Origin: an uncultured Clostridia bacterium
Lineage (GTDB): Bacteria > Bacillota > Clostridia > Monoglobales > Firm-18
Direction: 5' to 3'
Length of the DNA: 10,197 nt
Assembly: GCA_937914775.1 (NCBI GenBank)
Contig: CALDNB010000240.1
Location: 1 to 10,197 of the forward strand
Positions 1 through 6,996 of the stretch are shown piece after piece. Made by a program: the position numbers and the translations under genes. The notes under the pieces were generated by a model, which saw only the letters and a program-made list of their open reading frames with translations, was not told the origin of the DNA and searched no databases. Position 1 is the first letter of the stretch. Every line of letters starts with the position of its first letter.

Positions 1-210
1 ACGAAAGAACGAATGCTGCAAGCTATAAAAAACTTAGGAATCAAGATTACAGACGAATACGATGTAAAAAAAGCCTACGAAGCCAAAGTTCCCATGAACA
101 GAGGCTGTGGTATTACAGATGTAGCACGGGCAATTTGTTACTGTATTGAGCAAACTTACGAAACAGGGCAGGCAATTCCCGTCACAGGCGGGCAGGTAAC
201 ATTAAATTAG
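1..210 (+). CDS. SDR-family dehydrogenase, C-terminal end (sorbitol-6-phosphate dehydrogenase-like), 5' truncated
   Basis: Only the last 69 residues are present; the reading frame is open from base 1 and stops at TAG 208-210. The tail has the short-chain dehydrogenase ending TGQAIPVTGGQ, where a Gly-Gln and a V-T-G-G-Q block precede the C-terminus. The preceding stretch LGIK...KVPMNRGCGITDV closely recalls the C-terminus of enterobacterial sorbitol-6-phosphate 2-dehydrogenase (SrlD), as I remember that sequence (LGIK...KVPLKRGC...TGQSINVTGGQ). Family knowledge: such enzymes oxidise a hexitol 6-phosphate to the ketose phosphate with NAD+ in the cytoplasm. The Rossmann nucleotide-binding half and the Ser-Tyr-Lys catalytic residues lie outside the window, so activity cannot be judged. 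The gene converges on the AraC gene with only 8 bases between stop codons, and no terminator hairpin is visible there. SDR membership is secure; the sorbitol-6-phosphate assignment is likely but inferred from a short tail. Confidence 0.72.
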   Translation, partial: TKERMLQAIKNLGIKITDEYDVKKAYEAKVPMNRGCGITDVARAICYCIEQTYETGQAIPVTGGQVTLN

Positions 211-218
211 CAGGTTTT

Positions 219-923
219 TTAAATCTTATTAAAATTTCTGAATTTAAGTGGCGACATTGCAGTTTCGTTTTTAAAAACATTGCTGAAGTAATAAACATTG
301 TCAAAGCCCACAAGTTCGGAAATCTCTCCTATGGTTAAATCTGTGTTAAGCAAATATTCCTTTGCTTTTTTAACACGCAGTTCCGTTAAATACTTTACGG
401 GAGTTTTGCCCGTATGCTTTTTAAATCTGTTAATTAAAGTCTGCACCGAGCAACAGTTTATCTGTGCAAGGTCTTTTAAGGACAGTTTTTCGGAATAATT
501 TTCAGTTATATAGGAGTATGCAGGTAACATTGTATTTTCTGTTTCGCCTTTTTGTGACATTAACAAAATATCATTTGCAAAATGTTCTTTAACGGTGTCA
601 GCACTATCTTCTTCTATTGCAGTTATAAGATGCTGTATGGTATTTTTTACACGGTCTTTATCTCTATACTCCAAAAAGCAATCGCACACAAAAGAAAAAT
701 GATGGAAACTTACAATTATAAATTCTATAGGGCTTATTACCTTTTTAACAAAAGGAACGCCTTTTTTAAACAGTACCGCCTCAAAAGGGCGTACTGTTTT
801 TGTTTTGTTTTCTGCAGTATATAAAAATTCACCTTTTAAAACTACAACCAGACTGTTGTAGCGGTGTGTTCCACTTTCAATTTCAAATTCTTTTCTTTTG
901 GCAATTTCACATCGTATCAACAT
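219..923 (-). CDS. AraC/XylS-family transcriptional regulator
   Basis: This is a 234-residue protein. Residues ~10-75 form a short beta-rich, cupin-like sensor region (SLVVVLKGEFLY, then EAVLFKKGVPF). The C-terminal ~100 residues are a typical double helix-turn-helix AraC domain. The first HTH lies at ~148-169 (LSLKDLAQINCCSVQTLINRFK). The linker TGKTPVKYLTELRVKKAKEY follows. The second HTH at ~197-219 contains the family hallmark IGEISELVGFDNVYYFSNVFK and ends in SPLKFRN. At 234 residues it is slightly shorter than the usual ~280-300, so the sensor domain is compact. ATG at 923 is preceded by AAAGGTGA, a good ribosome-binding site. It is transcribed away from the FAD oxidoreductase gene, with which it shares a 107-base intergenic region. 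Inference: it controls that gene, and perhaps the neighbouring operon, in response to a sugar-like ligand. The ligand is unknown. Confidence 0.9.
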   Translation of the reverse strand: MLIRCEIAKRKEFEIESGTHRYNSLVVVLKGEFLYTAENKTKTVRPFEAVLFKKGVPFVKKVISPIEFIIVSFHHFSFVCDCFLEYRDKDRVKNTIQHLITAIEEDSADTVKEHFANDILLMSQKGETENTMLPAYSYITENYSEKLSLKDLAQINCCSVQTLINRFKKHTGKTPVKYLTELRVKKAKEYLLNTDLTIGEISELVGFDNVYYFSNVFKNETAMSPLKFRNFNKI

Positions 924-967
924 AACATCACCTTTAATATTTTATAAAAAACTTGTAATTTCCTTTA

Positions 968-1007
968 TTTTAACTGATTTTATATTATTATATAATATAT
1001 TTATAAT
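968..1007 (+). promoter_or_regulatory. Probable weak or activator-dependent promoter of the FAD oxidoreductase gene
   Basis: Two perfect TATAAT hexamers face the oxidoreductase gene (991-996 and 1002-1007). The hexamers about 17 bases upstream are poor matches to TTGACA (TTTTAA at 968-973, TTTATA at 979-984). Good -10 boxes without a -35 fit a promoter that needs an activator, and the adjacent divergent AraC-family protein is the natural candidate. The region is almost pure A+T, so chance TATAAT matches are likely and the exact -10 is uncertain. Confidence 0.4.
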
Positions 1008-1015
1008 ATTTTCAA
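987..1015 (-). promoter_or_regulatory. Promoter of the AraC-family gene
   Basis: On the minus strand, TTGAAA (1010-1015) is followed after exactly 17 bases by a perfect TATAAT (987-992). This is a near-consensus sigma-A promoter. It gives an expected start near 980 and a leader of about 57 bases before the AraC ATG. The -10 hexamer is half of the palindrome ATTATATAAT (987-996), so it overlaps a potential -10 facing the other way. Confidence 0.7.
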
Positions 1016-1030
1016 GTATCGGGTGGTTTT

Positions 1031-2875
1031 ATGAAGCGTGAAATAAAAGTAAAAAATGAAAATTATGACGTAGTAGTTGTAGGCGGAGGGATGTCAGGTA
1101 TTTGTGCCGCCATTGCCTCTGCACGGCATGGAGCAAAAACAGCCATTATTCAGTCCCGTCATATTTTTGGCGGGAATGCTTCAAGCGAAATACGTATGCA
1201 TATATGCGGTGCCTCTGCAAATATGTCAAAGCCACTGCTTGAAGAATCAGGTATAATATATGAAATTATGCTTGAAAACAAGGCATTTAACCACTATTTT
1301 AATTACAGCCACTGGGATATGGTTTTGTATAAAAAGATAAGGGAGCAGAAAAATTTAACATACTACCTTAATACTGTTATGGACGACTGCGAAGTGGCAG
1401 ACAACACCATAAAAAGCATTACAGCGTACCAGCAGACCACCGAAACACGGTACAAAATTACAGGCAAAATATTTGTAGATGCTACAGGGAACGGGACACT
1501 TGGCTACCTTGCAGGTGCACAGTACAAAACAGGCTCCGAGGGAAAATATGAATATAACGAGCCCCACGCACCAATAGAACCTAACAACGACAGAATGGGG
1601 AACACCCTTTTATTTAAGGCAGTTGACAGAGGCACGTCGGTAAATTTCAAACGTCCCGAATTTGCCTATTCTTTTACAGAAGAACAACTTAAATACCGTA
1701 CTCACGGCAAGGTAAGCGAACAGGCAAGAAAAGATTTAAGTGAGGAGGAAATAAGGATTACCTCTACAGGCTCTGCCACCATTGACACGGGATACTGGTG
1801 GATAGAATTAAGCGGAAAAACCGAGGATATTATTGACGAATATGAAGAAATCCGTGACGAACTGGTATGCTGTATATACGGCGTATGGGACCATATAAAA
1901 AACGGCGGTGACCACGGAGCGGAGAACTACGATTTAGAATGGGTAGGAATGTTGCCCGGCACAAGAGAAAGCAGACGTCTTGTGGGAGACTATATGCTAA
2001 ATGAAAACGACATTTTAACCAACAGGCAGTTTGACGATGCCGTTGCCTACGGCGGCTGGCCTATGGACATTCACACACCTAACGGTCTTTACGATTTCCA
2101 CCTTCGTCCGTCACAGATTACGTCATTTGACGGCGCATACACAATCCCCTACCGTTCATATTATTCGAAAAACATAAGCAATCTTATGATGGCAGGGCGA
2201 AACATAAGTGCAAGTAAAATGGCAATGGGCTCTACCCGTGTTATGGGCACCTGCGGCATAGGCGGTCAGGCAGTCGGCACTGCCGCTTCTATGTGCATAA
2301 AAAACAGTTGTATGCCAAGGGACATTTTAAATTACATAGACCTGTTGCAGCAGACACTGTTAAAAGACGACTGTTACATACCAAACATAAAAAACTGCGA
2401 CATACAGGACAAGGCAAGAACTGCAAAAATAAAAGCCACCTCACAAAAAGATGGCTTTGAAATAAAAAATATTGTAAACGGCGTAGCAAGACAGACAAAA
2501 AGCAGTACAAATATGTGGGTATCTGACGGGATTTCCAAAGACGGAGAAACAATCACCTTTGATTTTGAAAATGAAACTTCAGTGTCCTCCGTCAACCTGA
2601 TATTTGACACCAATTTTAATTATTCAATAAAGCAGACTCAAAACGGAAAACGCCAGAAACAACAAAGAATAGGCATACCCCCTGAACTTGTGAAAAACTA
2701 TACAATTAAGTTATGGAAAAATAACAGTGTAGTTTGCGAAAAATCCGTATGCCACAATTTCCAGCGGTTAAATGTTGTTGACTTCCCCGACGTAAACTGC
2801 GACAAAGTTACAATAACAGTTACCGAAACTAATGGTTGTAGCGATGCTCATATATTTGAAGTCAGAATATATTAA
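1031..2875 (+). CDS. FAD-dependent oxidoreductase (FAD_oxidored/PF12831-like) with C-terminal beta-sandwich-like domain
   Basis: This 614-residue protein has no signal peptide or membrane segment, so it should be cytoplasmic. Residues ~14-40 are a Rossmann dinucleotide fold with the FAD motif VVVVGGGMSGICAA. The family block GGNASSEIRMHICGAS follows at ~47-62, which I associate with the FAD-dependent oxidoreductases often found near glycan-degradation genes. A second FAD-contacting region is FVDATGNGTLGYLAGA (~148-163). LPGTRESRRLVGDY (~308-321) and NLMMAGRNISASKMAMG...CGIGGQAVGTAA (~384-419) complete the fold. Residues ~465-614 lie beyond the flavin domain. They are rich in beta-prone segments (ITFDFE, SSVNLIFD, KVTITVTE) and resemble a discoidin/F5-8-type galactose-binding fold. 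ATG 1031 is preceded by GGGTGG at 1021-1026. The substrate is unknown; a sugar or glycoside is inferred from the family and context. A rho-independent terminator follows six bases after the stop. Confidence 0.85.
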   Translation: MKREIKVKNENYDVVVVGGGMSGICAAIASARHGAKTAIIQSRHIFGGNASSEIRMHICGASANMSKPLLEESGIIYEIMLENKAFNHYFNYSHWDMVLYKKIREQKNLTYYLNTVMDDCEVADNTIKSITAYQQTTETRYKITGKIFVDATGNGTLGYLAGAQYKTGSEGKYEYNEPHAPIEPNNDRMGNTLLFKAVDRGTSVNFKRPEFAYSFTEEQLKYRTHGKVSEQARKDLSEEEIRITSTGSATIDTGYWWIELSGKTEDIIDEYEEIRDELVCCIYGVWDHIKNGGDHGAENYDLEWVGMLPGTRESRRLVGDYMLNENDILTNRQFDDAVAYGGWPMDIHTPNGLYDFHLRPSQITSFDGAYTIPYRSYYSKNISNLMMAGRNISASKMAMGSTRVMGTCGIGGQAVGTAASMCIKNSCMPRDILNYIDLLQQTLLKDDCYIPNIKNCDIQDKARTAKIKATSQKDGFEIKNIVNGVARQTKSSTNMWVSDGISKDGETITFDFENETSVSSVNLIFDTNFNYSIKQTQNGKRQKQQRIGIPPELVKNYTIKLWKNNSVVCEKSVCHNFQRLNVVDFPDVNCDKVTITVTETNGCSDAHIFEVRIY

Positions 2876-2880
2876 AATTA

Positions 2881-2906
2881 AAAACCTCTCAAATTGAGAG
2901 GTTTTT
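2881..2906. terminator. Bidirectional rho-independent terminator between the oxidoreductase and the kinase operon
   Basis: An inverted repeat AAAACCTCTC / GAGAGGTTTT closes around a 5-base loop, with a T-run on either strand. It lies just after the plus-strand oxidoreductase stop (2875). It also includes the last codons and the TGA stop (2889-2891) of the minus-strand kinase, so one hairpin can end both convergent transcripts and part of it is coding. Confidence 0.88.
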
Positions 2907-4202
2907 ATATATTCCAATTCCTTTTCCAGCAAGTTTTGCTGCTCCTACCGCTCCTGCATTTGAGCCGTGAAGCACACGGACAGACATACCGCAAATCTGC
3001 TCAATCAGTTGTGAATACAAAGGACATTCCGAGGGACCGCCCACCATAAATGCAGTTTTTGGTGTTATGCCTATAGTTTTAAGCACCTCAAGTTTGTCTT
3101 TTAAAAGATTAACTGCACCCTCCATAATGGCTCTTGCAACATCTTCTTTTGAATAACCTTTTACTTTTTCGTCGTCAGGCTGGTCTAAAAGACAAATACT
3201 AAGCCCGTTTGCACCCAAAACGCTTTTCTTTGCCAGTTCTGCCAGTATATCGTAGCATTTTTCGGAACTGTCAATAAAGTGGTGAGTGTATAGTCTTATT
3301 CTTTCGGACAAAGATGCCACAGAAACCATACCTGCCCACGGTCCGCCATTTTCTGACAAAAACGGGTCTATCAGTACTTTTGCTTGTGCCAGTTTGTTAC
3401 GGTCATTAACAGGGAAAAAGCCAACCCAGGAAGTACCGCAGGACAAAAGGACTTCGCCCTCCTTTGACACTCCTACTCCTCTTGCGGCAGAGGGGTGGTC
3501 AAAACTTCCAAGTACTACGGGAGTATCTGCCAGAAGACCGCACTGTTCCGATGCTTCCTTTGTAACTTCGCCTAATTTACTTCCGCAGGGCATAACTGGC
3601 GGAAGTTGATTTTCTTTAATCCCGAATATATCTAACAGTTCAGTTATATATGTACCTTTTTCCTGGTCTATAAGGTAAAAGGTTGTTCCTGCAGAACTGC
3701 TTATACCCCATTTGCCTGTCAGTTTGTAGTACAGATACTCCGTACTCATACAAACAGTTTTGCAATTTTGGAGTAGTTCGGGGTTATGTTTCTTTATATA
3801 GCAAAGTTCAGCCAGAGGGAATGCTTTTCCCGAAAAGGGCCAGCCGATTTTTTCATAAAGTTCTGCTCTGTCAATATCTTTTAATATTTCGTCAGGCTCT
3901 GTTGTAACACGTCTGTTCTGCCAGTTGTAAATGGGAGTAATTGGCTTGTCATCTTTATCAAGAAGCAGCAGATTGCCGCTTGCAGAAGATGCACAAATTC
4001 CCTTTATTTCACCCTGTGCAAGTTCTTTTATTGCACCAAAACAAACTTTGATAAACTGGTCCGCTTCAATATATACTTCGCCATTATCGGTTTTGGTATA
4101 ATCGAAACTGCCGTGAGCAGTTTTTACAACCTCGCCACCTAAAGTCATAAGAACACCTTTTACGGAAGATGTTCCTATATCAAGACCTATTAAGTATTCC
4201 AT
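2889..4202 (-). CDS. FGGY-family carbohydrate kinase (xylulokinase-like, substrate unknown)
   Basis: FGGY kinases transfer phosphate from ATP to a hydroxyl of a sugar, ketose or polyol in the cytoplasm. The N-terminus MEYLIGLDIGTSSVKG carries the first phosphate-binding motif with Asp8. GSFDHPSAARG holds the expected catalytic base (Asp235). LLSCGTSWVGF (~252-262) matches the second-domain phosphate motif, and FMVGGPSECPLYSQLIEQI (~386-404) the adenosine-binding region, followed by GAVGAAKLAG. I chose ATG 4202 (437 residues) over the in-frame GTG at 4211. An AGGTGA site (4208-4213) sits five bases before the ATG, whereas the GTG would overlap it. That ribosome-binding site overlaps the TAG stop of the upstream aminotransferase gene, suggesting translational coupling. 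At 437 residues it is shorter than most FGGY kinases (~480-520). The family covers xylulose, ribulose, fuculose, erythritol, gluconate and others, and specificity cannot be read here. It is the last gene of the operon. Confidence 0.9.
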   Translation of the reverse strand: MEYLIGLDIGTSSVKGVLMTLGGEVVKTAHGSFDYTKTDNGEVYIEADQFIKVCFGAIKELAQGEIKGICASSASGNLLLLDKDDKPITPIYNWQNRRVTTEPDEILKDIDRAELYEKIGWPFSGKAFPLAELCYIKKHNPELLQNCKTVCMSTEYLYYKLTGKWGISSSAGTTFYLIDQEKGTYITELLDIFGIKENQLPPVMPCGSKLGEVTKEASEQCGLLADTPVVLGSFDHPSAARGVGVSKEGEVLLSCGTSWVGFFPVNDRNKLAQAKVLIDPFLSENGGPWAGMVSVASLSERIRLYTHHFIDSSEKCYDILAELAKKSVLGANGLSICLLDQPDDEKVKGYSKEDVARAIMEGAVNLLKDKLEVLKTIGITPKTAFMVGGPSECPLYSQLIEQICGMSVRVLHGSNAGAVGAAKLAGKGIGIYKNLSI

Positions 4203-4207
4203 ATACT

Positions 4208-4213
4208 TCACCT
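4208..4213 (-). promoter_or_regulatory. Ribosome-binding site that decides the kinase start and overlaps the previous stop
   Basis: Minus-strand AGGTGA lies five bases before ATG 4202. Its first bases belong to the TAG stop (4212-4214) of the aminotransferase gene. This favours the ATG over the upstream GTG and implies coupled translation of the two genes. Confidence 0.7.
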
Positions 4214-5750
4214 ACAATAATTTATTAAGTCCCTCTTCTATTTTTTCAAGAAGCACTTCAAGTATTTTTTCGTCAGTTATAAGCGGCGGTTTTATAAGTA
4301 CTGCCGGAGGGCAGTCAGGCTTATAAAGTTGCGCACTTATATCTACGCACATATCGTTCATAATCTTAGTAAACTTCGCTGCCTCTTCAACATTTTTAAA
4401 GTGGATTGAAGAAAGGTGACCAAGGCCTTCGGGAGGCGGAAGCAAATCAGGATACTTTTTAGTAAGTTCAAGTATTCCCTTTTCGATTTTATCGCCCATT
4501 TCTTCGATTTCTTTACCATTTTGTGCAGAGAATTCCATAGTGATAAGGTAAGCAAGAGATGCAAGTTCCTCCTGACCGTTTGTAACCAGTGCGCCGAACT
4601 GATTTAGTGTATCTGCAGGTGCAGTTGTAATTATCTTACTTGCAGGGTATTCACCGCCTGGGAAACCTTTACCTATTACTGCAAAATCAGGATGCAGGTC
4701 GTATTTACGGAAAAGGAACATTCCGTCGTACCACATACAGGACTGGATTTCATCAACCAGTATAAGTGTATCGGTTGCTCTACACAACTGATGTGCACTT
4801 TGCAAAAATCCCTTTGTAAGGCGGATACCCGCGTAATTCATAAGGATAATTTCGTGCAAAAATCCCGCAGTTTTATACTTTCCGCTGTTATATTTCTCGA
4901 TTTTTTCTTTAAAGTCGTTTATGTCATTTTTCTTAACGCTTACAACTTTGTAAATGTCGTTTGTGTGGCATTTTTCATAAAAGTCTGGCCACATACCGCG
5001 AAGTGTCTGTGCAATTACAGTTGTACCGTGATAGTTTGCGCCAAGTCCCTCTTTATTGTCCTCCATTACAAGGAATACAGGGATTTTGCCGTCATATACG
5101 GGTGCATCAAAACTGCTGTCCAGTCTGTAAAAACGTGAAAGCATCATTTTGATACCTGCTTCAACTGCCAGACTTCCTGTTTCAAGGTTAATAACACGAT
5201 TTAACACCTGTGGCTCATTGGATGACAATATAGCGTCAATATCCGCCTCCATATTCATACCATTTGCCGCAGCAACAATACGGCGTTCTGCAAGACGTGT
5301 TATATATCCTCTTGTGTTATTGTGAGTTGCATTTAAAATACCAAGTTTTCTTGCATTATCAATAAGTTTGTAACCGGGGAAACTGTGACCAAGGGACGCA
5401 TGATAATGCTCACTTTTTGCGATTAAGTAACTTTTACCGTCCTCGCCTATTCTGGTGCAGCCAAGACCGCCCAAAGGTGCCATACAGTTATGTGCCGCTT
5501 TGCCGAAAGCATTTGTAGGCGCACCCTTTTCTGAATTTTCAAAACCGTCAACTATTTTTTCACCTGTTTTTTCAGCAAGTTCGTGCATTTTTGACACATA
5601 ACTTTCAGGGAAAAAGTCGATTTTTTCATTTGCAAGGGCATCTGCCTCTGCCTTGTCCATACCTTTTACGTTAACGGCAACGGAACAAACTGCAGCCATA
5701 TATTCTTTACCCAAAATATCAACAAGGGAACGTGAAATATTTTTTAGCAT
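4212..5750 (-). CDS. Class III (omega-type) aminotransferase-like PLP enzyme
   Basis: This 512-residue cytoplasmic protein has the fold-type I motifs of class III aminotransferases in order. NLETGSLAVEAGIKMM (~188-203) matches the cofactor-phosphate loop usually written SGSEA. ANYHGTT (~238-244) matches the FHGRT element, with Tyr240 in place of Phe stacking on the ring. TLILVDEIQSCMW (~328-340) carries Asp333, Glu334 and Gln336 of the DExQ motif. FAVIGKGFPGGEYPASKI (~356-373) holds the Schiff-base lysine, Lys361. LVTNGQEELASLA (~388-400) stands where family members have a Thr that touches the phosphate. The usual length is ~420-460. The extra ~60 residues sit mostly at the N-terminus (1-110), which I cannot match to a domain. 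ATG 5750 follows AAGGAAG after about nine bases. The gene lies 18 bases after the Gfo/Idh gene and abuts the kinase. It should move an amino group to or from a keto compound; donor and acceptor are unknown, and another PLP reaction is possible. Confidence 0.85.
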   Translation of the reverse strand: MLKNISRSLVDILGKEYMAAVCSVAVNVKGMDKAEADALANEKIDFFPESYVSKMHELAEKTGEKIVDGFENSEKGAPTNAFGKAAHNCMAPLGGLGCTRIGEDGKSYLIAKSEHYHASLGHSFPGYKLIDNARKLGILNATHNNTRGYITRLAERRIVAAANGMNMEADIDAILSSNEPQVLNRVINLETGSLAVEAGIKMMLSRFYRLDSSFDAPVYDGKIPVFLVMEDNKEGLGANYHGTTVIAQTLRGMWPDFYEKCHTNDIYKVVSVKKNDINDFKEKIEKYNSGKYKTAGFLHEIILMNYAGIRLTKGFLQSAHQLCRATDTLILVDEIQSCMWYDGMFLFRKYDLHPDFAVIGKGFPGGEYPASKIITTAPADTLNQFGALVTNGQEELASLAYLITMEFSAQNGKEIEEMGDKIEKGILELTKKYPDLLPPPEGLGHLSSIHFKNVEEAAKFTKIMNDMCVDISAQLYKPDCPPAVLIKPPLITDEKILEVLLEKIEEGLNKLL

Positions 5751-5768
5751 TATGTAATTCTTCCTTTC

Positions 5769-6902
5769 TTATAATTTCGCAATAATGTTTTCTTTCTCGG
5801 AGCGAAGTGCTGCAGTATGCAGTTTATGAGAAAGCACTGTTTCTTCAGGTCTTACGCAGCCGAAATCCAGTTCTCTGCCCTCGATTTCCCAAAGAAATGC
5901 CGCCCACATCTGCAAAATCGCATCTGCAAAGCCGAATTCGAAAATAGCACCTGTTGCAGTTTTAATCTGGGGTTTATTTCCTACCACTATTCTGCACCAT
6001 GCCTGTTCATTATCCATTGCTTCTGTAAAGAAGAAAGCGTTAGGGTCTGTAGTTGAGAAACGAAGTGACATATCCATTCCGTAAACTTCAAGATACCAGT
6101 CATTTGTAGCACCCGGTTGCATACGTTTCATTTCAAATGTGATGGGGAATTTATTGCCCTGACTGTCCTTTGTATCGCAAACAAGAGTAGCGTTATCCCA
6201 TGTTTCGCATTTTGCCATACCGCCTTTGCCGTCAGGTCTTTCTGTTATGTAATTGCTTAATTTTGCACACACGTTTTCAGGCACCCAGCCAAGTCTGAAA
6301 GGAATGTGCTCGGCGTGAAGTCCCAAATCTCCCATACATCCGTATTCGCCATTTATTTCTTTTACCCTTTTCCAGTTAATGGGCTTATTGGGATTCATAT
6401 CGCTTGAGTGGCAAAAACCTGCTTTAACTTCAAGTATTCTTCCTGTTTTGCCCTCTTTAATATACTGTATAAGTTTCTGACATGCAGGGTAAAAAGGAAA
6501 CTCACTTGCACAGCGTATTACAGAATCGGGATGGTTATTTATTGCCTCCATAATTTTTTCATTCTGTGCCATATCCATACCGAAAGGCTTTTCACCCATA
6601 AAGTGTTTGCCTGAATTAATTATATCTACATAAATCTGCTGATGCAAAACGTGGGGAACAGCGCAATATATTGCATCAATCTCTTCATTTGCCAGTAGTT
6701 CCTTGTAATCTGTGTATTTGTATTTAATGGTTGTTATGCGGTTTAAAAACCAGTCAAGTGACGCAGGATTTGTATCGCACACAGCAACAATCTCAGGCTT
6801 CGCACAAATTTCCTCAAGATGAGACCATCTGCCAACGGCACCTGCAAATTCCTTACCCATAAGACCGCATCCTATAATACCAAATTTTACTGTTTTCAAC
6901 AC
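5769..6902 (-). CDS. Gfo/Idh/MocA-family NAD(P)-dependent oxidoreductase
   Basis: These enzymes oxidise or reduce a hydroxyl or keto group of sugars, sugar acids, inositols or glycosides using NAD(P). Of 377 residues, ~4-20 are the Rossmann start FGIIGCGLMGKEF with GxGxxG at 11-16. IDAIYCAVPHVLHQQIYVDII (~75-95) and GKHFMGEKPFGMD follow, the latter with the signature Glu104-Lys105-Pro106. GDLGLHAEHIPFRLGWVP provides Asp192 and His196, the family's DxxxH catalytic pair. The length is typical for the family, and no signal peptide is seen, so it is cytoplasmic. The start is uncertain: GTG 6902 and TTG 6899 are adjacent codons after GGGGGT. Spacing slightly favours TTG; I kept the GTG. It is the first gene of the operon with the aminotransferase-like enzyme and the FGGY kinase, with a repeat-bearing promoter just upstream. 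Substrate specificity within the family (inositol, glucose, glycosides, imines) cannot be read from sequence alone. Confidence 0.92.
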   Translation of the reverse strand: MLKTVKFGIIGCGLMGKEFAGAVGRWSHLEEICAKPEIVAVCDTNPASLDWFLNRITTIKYKYTDYKELLANEEIDAIYCAVPHVLHQQIYVDIINSGKHFMGEKPFGMDMAQNEKIMEAINNHPDSVIRCASEFPFYPACQKLIQYIKEGKTGRILEVKAGFCHSSDMNPNKPINWKRVKEINGEYGCMGDLGLHAEHIPFRLGWVPENVCAKLSNYITERPDGKGGMAKCETWDNATLVCDTKDSQGNKFPITFEMKRMQPGATNDWYLEVYGMDMSLRFSTTDPNAFFFTEAMDNEQAWCRIVVGNKPQIKTATGAIFEFGFADAILQMWAAFLWEIEGRELDFGCVRPEETVLSHKLHTAALRSEKENIIAKL

Positions 6903-6931
6903 TATACCCCCATTATTGTAATTTCAATCAT

Positions 6932-6961
6932 ATTATAGCATAGGGAAAAAACTATGCTCAA
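6932..6961 (-). promoter_or_regulatory. Proximal promoter (P1) of the Gfo/Idh-aminotransferase-kinase operon
   Basis: On the minus strand, TTGAGC (6956-6961) is followed after 18 bases by a perfect TATAAT (6932-6937). A TG one base before the hexamer makes it an extended -10. The expected start is near 6925, giving a leader of about 23 bases. A 7-bp perfect inverted repeat occupies the spacer. Confidence 0.75.
6937..6958. promoter_or_regulatory. Putative repressor operator O1 within promoter P1
   Basis: Perfect inverted repeat AGCATAG (6937-6943) / CTATGCT (6952-6958) around an 8-base centre, lying exactly between the -10 and -35 of P1. Occupancy would block RNA polymerase, the classic repressor arrangement. 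It contains the first copy of a 17-bp repeat (6940-6956). The cognate regulator is not identified; AraC-family proteins usually prefer direct repeats, so it may be encoded elsewhere. Confidence 0.55.
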
Positions 6962-6996
6962 TGGAAAATTCCTATAATTATAGGGAAAATAGTATG
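6940..6996. repeat. Pair of 17-bp direct repeats spaced 40 bp start to start
   Basis: ATAGGGAAAAAACTATG (6940-6956) and ATAGGGAAAATAGTATG (6980-6996) match at 15 of 17 positions. Each lies in or next to the -10/-35 spacer of a promoter reading into the Gfo/Idh operon. A 40-bp offset is close to four helical turns, so two bound protein molecules would lie on roughly the same face of the DNA. Confidence 0.75.

Noticed and set aside
205..250. Possible terminator between the convergent SDR and AraC genes
   Set aside because: T-rich and A-rich runs occur, but I could not find a stem of useful length, so no terminator is claimed.
582..824. 80-codon plus-strand open frame opposite the AraC sensor domain
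   Set aside because: Low-complexity Phe/Tyr/Lys translation antisense to a well-supported regulator gene.
3286..3609. 107-codon plus-strand open frame
   Set aside because: It is antisense to the FGGY kinase core, has no ribosome-binding site I can see and no domain-like sequence.
4209..4211. GTG as the kinase start
   Set aside because: It falls within the AGGTGA ribosome-binding site. ATG 4202 has correct five-base spacing and begins exactly at the family's N-terminal strand.
4692..5138. 148-codon plus-strand open frame
   Set aside because: It lies wholly opposite the aminotransferase gene, whose motifs are clear. The translation is Cys/Phe/Val-rich with no recognisable domain, as expected of an antisense shadow.
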